Assembly: GCA_955652075.1 (NCBI GenBank)
Contig: CATPAS010000027.1
Coordinates: 1 to 5,019, forward strand
From: an uncultured Gaiellaceae bacterium
GTDB taxonomy: Bacteria; Actinomycetota; Thermoleophilia; Gaiellales; Gaiellaceae
DNA: 5,019 nucleotides
Direction: 5' to 3'
A program made the position numbers and the translations under genes. Numbering within the stretch: the first letter of the stretch is position 1; each line of letters starts with the position of its first letter. This document shows, piece after piece, positions 1-5,019 of this stretch. The notes below the pieces were generated by a model, which searched no databases, was not told the origin of the DNA, and was given only the letters and a program-made list of their open reading frames with translations.

Positions 1-328
<328 letters not shown>

Positions 329-331
<3 letters not shown>

Positions 332-400
332 GATGGATTGCCGGCAAAGACTCGCCGGCGATCTTTTTCACCTTGAGCTTGTGCTCAAAGTCCATCCTTC
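329..400 (-). other. Pre-16S local stem with two nested hairpins
   Basis: GAAGATGGA (329-337) and TCCATCCTTC (391-400) are complementary apart from one bulged base, and they enclose two further hairpins. One is formed by two copies of the palindrome GCCGGC (340-345 and 354-359). The other is TTGAGC-ttgt-GCTCAA (373-388). The outer stem overlaps the predicted mature 16S 5' end by about three bases. This could be a processing or assembly structure. The usual RNase III stem pairs the leader with the 16S 3' trailer, which is outside the window, so this local fold may be an alternative or transient structure. Confidence 0.5.
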
Positions 401-406
401 GTCATC

Positions 407-457
407 GCCGCACCGGCAAAGCCGGCACGGCTTTGATGCGGCGTCGCAAGCGACGCC
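407..457 (-). other. Two adjoining strong hairpins in rRNA leader
   Basis: The first hairpin pairs GCCGCA (407-412) with TGCGGC (437-442). An inner stem, AAAGCCG (418-424) with CGGCTTT (428-434), closes a 3-nt loop. The second is a near-perfect palindrome, GGCGTCGC (440-447) and GCGACGCC (450-457), separated by two bases. The two share bases 440-442, so both cannot be fully formed at once. They probably stack or compete during leader folding. The role is inferred from position only. Confidence 0.55.
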
Positions 458-484
458 TTAGGGATGTGACAGGTTCATTCGTTT

Positions 485-512
485 CCTCCCCGGCCCCGAA
501 GGGTCGGTGAGG
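485..512 (-). other. UUCG-capped hairpin in rRNA leader
   Basis: On the transcribed strand this reads CCTC-A-CCG-A-CCC, loop TTCG, GGG-C-CGG-G-GAGG. That gives ten Watson-Crick pairs with two single mismatches, closed by the very stable C(UUCG)G tetraloop. It sits 24 nt downstream of boxA, a typical position for a structural element in an rRNA leader. It lacks a T-tract, so it is not a terminator. Confidence 0.6.
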
Positions 513-536
513 TCTCGACGTAAACGCACGCTGCTG

Positions 537-549
537 AGTTTTCAAAGAC
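537..549 (-). promoter_or_regulatory. boxA-like rRNA antitermination element
   Basis: The minus strand reads GTCTTTGAAAACT followed by CAGCAGCGTGCG. This closely resembles the boxA block of mycobacterial and other Gram-positive rRNA leaders (of the form TTTGAGAACTCAATAGTGTG). In those systems the element binds NusB/NusE (S10) in nascent RNA and lets RNA polymerase resist termination across the rRNA operon. Its place upstream of the 16S 5' end supports the call. No separate boxB is evident. Confidence 0.7.
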
Positions 550-567
550 CGTCGCTGCTAACGGCGT

Positions 568-595
568 AAAAAAGCCTCCGACTCGCGCCAGAGGC
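568..595 (-). terminator. Rho-independent terminator-like hairpin downstream of tyrS
   Basis: The transcribed strand reads GCCTCTG, loop GCGCGAGT, CGGAGGC, then TTTTTTA. This is a 7-bp stem with one T-G wobble, directly followed by six T, the textbook form of an intrinsic terminator. It lies about 125 nt after the tyrS stop and could end the transporter-peptidase-tyrS transcript. It also lies downstream of the best promoter (698-725) and upstream of boxA, so it should also act on transcripts from that promoter unless they are protected. No equivalent exists in the opposite direction. Confidence 0.75.
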
Positions 596-691
596 CCAGG
601 GAAGCTCGGAAACTTTCGTCGTATCCGCTGCGTCCTGAGGGCGCTCCATTGTCGAGTTACGGGGACGTCCTACACCGCCCTTGCGGGCAGC
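568..691 (-). ncRNA. Possible ~124-nt leader-derived small RNA (tentative)
   Basis: A promoter with good -35 and -10 boxes (698-725) followed about 124 nt later by an intrinsic-terminator structure defines a small-RNA-sized unit. It has a GNRA-loop hairpin near its start (677-688), an 8-nt palindrome GGACGTCC (663-670) and the terminator hairpin at its end. There is no start codon with a convincing ribosome site, and I recognise no known RNA family: it is not a tRNA, 4.5S, tmRNA or T-box by eye. The simpler reading is that this is the first part of the rRNA leader and that the terminator is read through or attenuated. Confidence 0.2.
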
Positions 692-697
692 CGAGGA

Positions 698-725
698 ATG
701 ATAGCAACCCCCAGGCTCGCGTCAA
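698..725 (-). promoter_or_regulatory. Sigma70-type promoter, probably for the rRNA operon
   Basis: On the minus strand the -35 box is TTGACG (720-725), the spacer is 16 nt, and the -10 box is TATCAT (698-703). Each box matches the consensus at five of six positions. The following discriminator, TCCTCGG, is GC-rich, as is common at rRNA promoters under stringent control. The start would fall near 691. The TGA stop codon of tyrS (722-724) is embedded in the -35 box. No A/T-rich UP element is visible upstream. I saw no better promoter closer to the 16S gene. The assignment to the rRNA operon is inferred from direction and distance. Confidence 0.65.
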
Positions 726-1867
726 GCGGCCGAAAACCGCATGAATCGCCGCTTTCCGGCCTGGACGAGGGCGCCCGCGAGCCGGGCCCTCGGAACATCG
801 ATCTCCGTCGCCGCCTCGCCCTCGATCTTGACCCCACCCTGGGCGATCAGACGCCGCGCTTCGCTCGTCGAGCCTACGCCGAAGTGCTCGACCAGAAGAG
901 CCGGAAGGTGAACAGGGTCGCCCGCCGGCAGTTGCGCCTCCGGAACGTCTGCCGGAGTCGCGCCTTCGCGCACCACGCGCGTGAAGTGCCGCTCGGCGAG
1001 TGTTGCGGCTTCCTGCCCGTGTCCGCGCTCGACGATGAACCGGGCCAGCGCGAGCTTGGCCTGCAGCGGATCGCCGGTCGGCGGTTCTTGCTCCATGACC
1101 AGTCGGTAGTAGGTCTCCAGCAGCTCGTCCGGCAGGCGCATCGTTTTTCCGAACTGTTCGTTCGGATCCTCGCTGAGCGCGATGTAGTTGCCCTTCGAGC
1201 CGCTCATCTTCGTTCCGTCCCACGAGTCGATCAGGGGAGTCGTGAGCACGACCTGCGGCTCGAGCCCGTACGCCTCCATGACGTCGCGTCCGGTGAGGAG
1301 GTTGTAGAGCTGATCGGTGCCGCCGAGCTCGACGTCGGCCTCGACTGCGACCGAGTCATAGGCCTGCATGAGCGGGTACAGCAGCTCCGAAACGGAGATC
1401 GACTGCCGCGCTGCGAATCGTTTCGCGAAGTCGTCACGTTCGAGGATCCGCGCAACGGTCACGGTGCGTGTCAAGCGCAGGACTTCGGCGAAGTCGACCT
1501 TGGCCAGCCACTCCCCGTTGAAACGCACCTCCGTTTGCTCGGGGATGAGAATGATGTAGGCCGACTCGAAGAAACGCGCGGCCATGCGGTCGATTTCCTC
1601 CGGTGCGATGATCGGCCGTTCCGCAGATGCTCCCGAGGGATCGCCGATGCGCGCGGTGTAATCGCCGACAATCAGCACGCCGGTGTGACCCTCGTCCTGG
1701 AACGCCCGCATGCGTTGGAGTGGAATGCCGTTGCCGAGAGTGATGTGAGGCGCGGTGACGTCGATGCCCAGCTTGACCCGGAGTGGACGTCCGAGCTTCA
1801 GCTTCCGCTCGAGCTCGCCCTTGGGGAGCACGTCGACCGCATTCCGCGTGAGGTCGGCCACACTCAT
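722..1867 (-). CDS. tyrS: Tyrosine--tRNA ligase (TyrRS)
   Basis: This class I synthetase of 381 aa charges tRNA-Tyr with tyrosine in the cytosol. The Rossmann catalytic domain runs from about residue 28 to 230. It includes GDYTARIGDPSG (68-79), the Tyr-pocket segment QAYDSV (168-173), ADVELGGTDQ (177-186) and the KMSKS loop as KMSGS (220-224). A C-terminal S4 RNA-binding domain spans about 319-380. The HIGH signature is altered to T-L-G-N (43-46) within APHITLGNGIPL; the flanking fold is otherwise typical. The ATG at 1865-1867 was chosen because homology begins there: the 59 upstream in-frame codons overlap the peptidase gene and translate to an Arg/Ser-rich shadow. It starts 10 nt after the peptidase stop with no clear Shine-Dalgarno, so translation is probably coupled. 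No T-box leader is seen. Its stop overlaps the promoter facing the 16S gene. Confidence 0.96.
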   Translation of the reverse strand: MSVADLTRNAVDVLPKGELERKLKLGRPLRVKLGIDVTAPHITLGNGIPLQRMRAFQDEGHTGVLIVGDYTARIGDPSGASAERPIIAPEEIDRMAARFFESAYIILIPEQTEVRFNGEWLAKVDFAEVLRLTRTVTVARILERDDFAKRFAARQSISVSELLYPLMQAYDSVAVEADVELGGTDQLYNLLTGRDVMEAYGLEPQVVLTTPLIDSWDGTKMSGSKGNYIALSEDPNEQFGKTMRLPDELLETYYRLVMEQEPPTGDPLQAKLALARFIVERGHGQEAATLAERHFTRVVREGATPADVPEAQLPAGDPVHLPALLVEHFGVGSTSEARRLIAQGGVKIEGEAATEIDVPRARLAGALVQAGKRRFMRFSAA

Positions 1868-1877
1868 GGCAGCGAGT

Positions 1878-3848
1878 CTATTGCGGGACCGAGTCGAGAT
1901 TTTCGATCTCGATCGGCTCGATCTCGTCGGCCGGCTGGAAGCCCGAGACCTGTGCCAGGAACGAGAGGTGCGCTTCGCTCGCGCGCTTGATGTTCTCCGC
2001 CTTGCGAAAGCCGTGGCCTTCGCCTTCGAATGCGATGTACGCATACGGGATGCCGCGGCGCTTCAGGGCGTCCACGATCACCTCGGCCTGGGAGGGCGGC
2101 ACGACCTTGTCGTCCAGGCCCTGAAGCAGGAGGAGTGGATTCGAGATCGAGTCTGCGTGCGTCACCGGAGAACGATCGCGGTACAGCTCGATCGCATCCG
2201 GCCACGGTCCGACGAGGTACTCGTCGTAGTGCGACTCGAACTTGTGCGTCTCCTCATGGAACGTGACGAGATCGGCCACACCGTAATACGACACTCCTGA
2301 CGCGAACTCGTCGCGAACGGCCAAGGCCATAAGCGTCGTGTATCCACCCGCGCTGCCGCCGGTGATCTGGACACGCGCGGGATCGGCGTCTCCGCGCTCG
2401 CCGAGATAACGCGCGGCAGCGGCGCTGTCTTCGACGTCGACCTCGCCCCACCGTCCGCGAAGCCGGTCCGTGTATTCACGCCCGTAGCCGGTGCTGCCCC
2501 CATAGTTGAGGTCGACGACGGCGATGCCGCGGCTTGTGAACAGCTGAATGAAAAGATCGAGGGCGGTTGCGACGTGGGCGGTCGGTCCCCCATGGACGAG
2601 CACGACAAGCGGAGGCAGTTCGTCGGGGGGCCCGGTGTACTCGGGATTCAGCGGCGCGTAGTAGAAGCCGTGCGAGACCAGACCGTCGGTGCCCGGGAAA
2701 TCGACTGCCTGCGCCATCGAGATGTAGCGCCCGTCGAGCTCCACCTCCGTCGAACGGCGCAGGACATTCCTGTCGCCGGAGTCGAGCTCGAGCTCGATGA
2801 CCGCGGCCGGGTCGGTCGGCGACGAGGCCGGGAAGACGAGCCGGTTGCCGTGACTCCTGAGTGACGGGGACGAGTAGCTCGAATATGGAAGGTCGAGCCG
2901 CTCGAGCTTCCCGCTCTGCGGATCCAGCAGCTCAAGACCGTCGACCGCGGCTCGAGTGAAGATGCAGGCAATGCGTCCGTCGTCGAGGAACGCATAGCGC
3001 GAGAGATCGAAGACCCACTGCGGATAGCCGAGCTCGGCCTCCTCGCTGGTCAGTGCGTGCACCCCGCCGTCGCGCTCGACGTACAGGTTCGACCAGCCGG
3101 TGCGATCCGACACGAAGTAGAGACGCGCGTCGCTGCCCCACTCGGGCTGGAAGATCGACTCCTCCTGCGAGCCGGCCACGCGGCGCTCGTTCGAGACCGA
3201 GCCGTCGGCAGCGAGCCGGCCCACACACAGATCCGTTCCCTCGAACGGCATATGCGGGTGACCCCACGCCAGCCACGCCAGGGCCGCGCCGTCGGGGCTC
3301 GGGCGCGGCGCGGCGTAGAAATCGCGCCCGCTCGCGACGACCCGCGGCTCGGACGAGCCGTCCGTGGGCAGGACCACCAGTTCGTTGACAGGCTCTCCTC
3401 CGCCGTGCAGCTCTCGGACGCAGACGATCCGGCGGCCGCCGGCGAAGACCCGACCGTCGGCGTAGCGCAGCGCATGCGGCTCGTGCGGCTCCGGGGTGAT
3501 CGGCTGCGGCTCGGCGTCCCTCCTCGGATCGATTCGGTAAAGGCGGCTGTCGTCGAAGCTCGAGCAGAAGACGACCTGGCCGTCCCGGAACCACGCGCCG
3601 CCGCCGTATTCGTGCACGCGCGTGCGCACGTTGAAGTCCGCGGGAACGATGTCGGCCGGCTCGCCACCGTGCGGGCGGAAGACCAGCGCGCTCCTTCCTT
3701 GTTCCTGCGGCCGGCTTTCGGTCCAGTAGACGCCTTCTTCGCTGACGTCGAGGTAGGCGAACGAGACGCCGCCTTCGCTTGCGACGAGGTCTGCCGTGAT
3801 GGGAGAGGCCCAGGACCCGTAAGGGGCGGTCGTTGCCACCGCGTGCAA
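1878..3848 (-). CDS. S9 family serine peptidase (prolyl oligopeptidase / acylaminoacyl-peptidase type)
   Basis: This 656-aa protein has the two-part layout of the S9 family. An N-terminal beta-propeller of WD40/TolB-like repeats (about 10-380, with the characteristic RTRVHEYGGGAW at 75-86) gates a C-terminal alpha/beta-hydrolase domain (about 400-635). The catalytic triad is visible: Ser499 in GGSAGG, Asp580 in QGLDDKVVP, and His612 in GEGHGF. HGGP (419-422) would form part of the oxyanion site. There is no signal peptide or membrane segment, so it is probably cytosolic and cleaves dipeptides or acylated residues from short peptides; the exact specificity cannot be read. Start: TTG (3846-3848) lies 9 nt after the transporter stop; GTG at 3837-3839, three codons in, is an alternative. 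Neither has a good ribosome site. The acidic tail (640-652) ends 10 nt before tyrS. Confidence 0.94.
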   Translation of the reverse strand: MHAVATTAPYGSWASPITADLVASEGGVSFAYLDVSEEGVYWTESRPQEQGRSALVFRPHGGEPADIVPADFNVRTRVHEYGGGAWFRDGQVVFCSSFDDSRLYRIDPRRDAEPQPITPEPHEPHALRYADGRVFAGGRRIVCVRELHGGGEPVNELVVLPTDGSSEPRVVASGRDFYAAPRPSPDGAALAWLAWGHPHMPFEGTDLCVGRLAADGSVSNERRVAGSQEESIFQPEWGSDARLYFVSDRTGWSNLYVERDGGVHALTSEEAELGYPQWVFDLSRYAFLDDGRIACIFTRAAVDGLELLDPQSGKLERLDLPYSSYSSPSLRSHGNRLVFPASSPTDPAAVIELELDSGDRNVLRRSTEVELDGRYISMAQAVDFPGTDGLVSHGFYYAPLNPEYTGPPDELPPLVVLVHGGPTAHVATALDLFIQLFTSRGIAVVDLNYGGSTGYGREYTDRLRGRWGEVDVEDSAAAARYLGERGDADPARVQITGGSAGGYTTLMALAVRDEFASGVSYYGVADLVTFHEETHKFESHYDEYLVGPWPDAIELYRDRSPVTHADSISNPLLLLQGLDDKVVPPSQAEVIVDALKRRGIPYAYIAFEGEGHGFRKAENIKRASEAHLSFLAQVSGFQPADEIEPIEIENLDSVPQ

Positions 3849-3857
3849 CGTATCGAA

Positions 3858-4541
3858 CTAGAAGACGTAGGGGACGAGTCCCTGCGCCCCGAGCGCGTAC
3901 CACACGCCGAAAACCAGACTCATGGACCCGAGCGCCGGCGCCAGGACGTGAAAGGATCGCCGAACCGGATCGGTGGTCAGCGCGAGGCCGAAGCCGGTGG
4001 ATAGCGCGGCCATCGAGAGCGCAGTGCAGAAGGCGAAGATTGCGAGGGCCGCGATCGCCAGCAGGCGACTGTGAATCGTCGCCAGCAGGAGAAGGCCGAC
4101 CCCCGCGGTCCCGCCCATGCCGTGGATGAGACCGATTCCATAGGCCTGCAGGCCGGTTCTGGTTCCGTGTGTATGGAGAGCCGTATGGTGGTAGACGCCG
4201 CGTCGCCACCGCAGCAGGAGGAGGAGCGACAGCAGCACGATGACGAAGCCGACGCTCGTTTCGGCCGCCTTCTGCACCGCTTCGGGGAGATAGGCGCTAT
4301 ACAGGATCACCGGCAGGCCGAACACGAAGAGCGAGGTCGCGTGGCCGAGGCCCCAGGTGAAGCCGAGTCGCGCGGCGCGCCGGGCGGCTCGTTCCTTTCC
4401 CGAGGCAATCATCGTCGTCACGGCCGCGAGGTGGTCCGGGTCACTTGCATGGCGCAGGCCGAGCAGTATCGAGACTGCGACGACGATGAGCAGAGTCGTG
4501 CCGTTCGAGAACGTGGCGATCCGCTCGTCCAATCCGAACAC
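3858..4541 (-). CDS. NicO/UreH-like metal transporter, probable Ni2+/Co2+ permease
   Basis: This is a 227-aa integral membrane protein with about six predicted segments (roughly 15-30, 59-82, 96-112, 132-155, 160-186, 199-218). Residues 30-37, RHASDPDH, match the RHAxDxDH signature of NiCoT/NicO transporters, whose His and Asp residues (H31, D34, D36, H37) bind the metal in the first helix. A second family-like motif is GFTWGLGHATS (60-70). A cytoplasmic His-rich stretch (H118, H119, H123, H125) and HGMGGTAGVG (140-149) are also consistent. The protein is shorter than classic NiCoT permeases (~330 aa), which favours the UreH/NicO branch. Start is GTG (4539-4541), 2 nt after the previous stop, with a plausible ribosome site GAAGGT at 4551-4556 and 9-nt spacing. 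Metal and direction (uptake or efflux) cannot be decided from sequence alone. Confidence 0.85.
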   Translation of the reverse strand: MFGLDERIATFSNGTTLLIVVAVSILLGLRHASDPDHLAAVTTMIASGKERAARRAARLGFTWGLGHATSLFVFGLPVILYSAYLPEAVQKAAETSVGFVIVLLSLLLLLRWRRGVYHHTALHTHGTRTGLQAYGIGLIHGMGGTAGVGLLLLATIHSRLLAIAALAIFAFCTALSMAALSTGFGLALTTDPVRRSFHVLAPALGSMSLVFGVWYALGAQGLVPYVF

Positions 4542-4543
4542 GT

Positions 4544-5019
4544 CTAGCCGACCTTCGGCAGAGCGTGGAGGGTCATAAGGAGGCCCGCGGCGAGGATCAC
4601 CAGCGCGCTAGCGGTCGGCAACAGGGAAGCGAGGCGGCCGTCGAAGCTGACGCGGCGAAAGGCACCGCGTGCGAGCACCGCCGCAAGGCCGATGCCGGTG
4701 ATCGTCAGCGCGAGGCCGGCGCTGAAGGCGACGACGAGCAGGATGCCGAAGGCGACTCGGTGAAGCGAGATCGCAGCCAGCAGCACAACGAGTGCGGACG
4801 GACACGGCAGCAGCCCACCTGAGACGCCGACGGCGACGAGTGACCGTCGACTCAGGCCATCTTTGTGATCGTGGTGGTGATGGGGGTGATGGCCGTTCGC
4901 GTGCGCGCGCCGATGCCGCCAGCGGGCGCGCAGCACGGATGCGCCAATCAGGACGACCAGCAGCCCCGAGACGAAGTTGAGCCACGGATAGAGCAGGTCG
5001 GGCACGATGAACCGGGAGA
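4544..5019 (-). CDS. NicO-family nickel/cobalt transporter, C-terminal part (5' end beyond window)
   Basis: The reading frame is open to the right edge, so the N-terminus is missing; the in-frame GTG at 5003-5005 (Val) is probably internal, since family members carry more helices before this point. Numbered from that Val, the visible part has membrane segments at about 3-24, 54-78, 82-112 and 125-148. A His-rich cytoplasmic loop (31-47, nine His, including HHPHHHHDH) lies between the first and second of these. The motif GVSGGLLPCPSALVVLLAAI (60-79) is typical of the NicO/RcnA-like family, where Pro-Cys-Pro sits in a conserved helix. Such proteins move Ni2+ or Co2+ across the inner membrane. 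The stop is 2 nt before the next transporter gene, so the two are almost certainly co-expressed. Confidence 0.88.
   Translation of the reverse strand, partial: SRFIVPDLLYPWLNFVSGLLVVLIGASVLRARWRHRRAHANGHHPHHHHDHKDGLSRRSLVAVGVSGGLLPCPSALVVLLAAISLHRVAFGILLVVAFSAGLALTITGIGLAAVLARGAFRRVSFDGRLASLLPTASALVILAAGLLMTLHALPKVG

Larger units (their letters stand above)
332..691 (-). other. rRNA operon leader region (non-coding)
   Basis: This ~360-nt stretch between the tyrS-end promoter and the mature 16S 5' end has no credible protein gene. In transcription order it holds a small GCCC(GCAA)GGGC hairpin with a GNRA loop (677-688), a terminator-like hairpin with T-tract (568-595), a boxA-like element (537-549), a UUCG-capped hairpin (485-512), a double-hairpin block (407-457), and a stem enclosing two small hairpins just before the 16S (329-400). 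The dense secondary structure fits a transcribed pre-rRNA leader involved in antitermination, processing and 30S assembly. The start near 691 is inferred from the promoter -10 at 698-703 and has not been observed. Confidence 0.75.

Noticed and set aside
520..548. Possible second rRNA promoter (TTGAAA, 16 nt, TTACGT on the minus strand)
   Set aside because: The TTGAAA is part of the boxA element and the -10 candidate matches only two of six consensus positions.
698..1990. Long plus-strand open frame of 430 codons opposite tyrS
   Set aside because: It is antisense to a clear tyrS, is rich in Arg/Leu as expected of a high-GC shadow, shows no domain, and starts inside the promoter region.
1868..2044. 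59-codon N-terminal extension of tyrS
   Set aside because: It overlaps the 3' end of the peptidase gene, translates to Arg/Ser-rich sequence, and TyrRS homology starts at the ATG at 1865-1867.
3870..3882. Small inverted repeat GGGAC-ga-GTCCC near the end of the transporter gene
   Set aside because: It has only five pairs with a 2-nt loop and no T-tract, lies within coding sequence, and is expected by chance in high-GC DNA.
3057..4004. Plus-strand open frame of 315 codons across the peptidase and transporter genes
   Set aside because: It spans two well-supported minus-strand genes and their junction. Its composition is that of a high-GC shadow, with no recognisable motif.
2932..4209. Minus-strand open frame of 425 codons overlapping the peptidase and transporter in another frame
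   Set aside because: It is extremely Arg-rich and has no domain, while the competing frames carry catalytic and metal-binding motifs.

Overview
The window reads as a stretch of high-GC bacterial chromosome with every supported gene on the minus strand. In transcription order (right to left) it holds the 3' part of a NicO-family metal transporter gene, a second NicO/UreH-like membrane transporter gene, a cytosolic S9 (prolyl oligopeptidase family) serine peptidase, tyrosyl-tRNA synthetase (tyrS), and then the leader and first ~331 nt of a 16S rRNA gene that runs off the left edge. The 16S 5' sequence, the high GC content and a boxA element resembling the one in mycobacterial rRNA leaders suggest an actinobacterium. 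A deep lineage such as Thermoleophilia/Gaiellales is my best guess, but this rests on pattern memory and not on a search.

Region by region: 1-331 is 16S rRNA (5' end, minus). 332-721 is non-coding and holds the rRNA leader: a series of hairpins, a boxA-like element, a terminator-like hairpin with a T-tract, and a strong sigma70-type promoter whose -35 overlaps the tyrS stop codon. 722-1867 is tyrS. 1878-3848 is the S9 peptidase. 3858-4541 and 4544-5019 are the two transporter genes. The four protein genes are separated by only 2, 9 and 10 nt, so they look like one transcription unit with translational coupling. The rRNA operon then starts at its own promoter at the end of tyrS.

The neighbours do not form one obvious pathway. 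The two membrane proteins probably handle nickel/cobalt together, while the peptidase and TyrRS are housekeeping enzymes. I found no CRISPR array, mobile element, toxin-antitoxin pair or defence system. The points worth a second look are small-scale: the promoter overlapping the tyrS stop, the terminator-like hairpin between that promoter and boxA (an attenuator, an antitermination target, or the end of a ~124-nt small RNA), and the altered HIGH motif in TyrRS.
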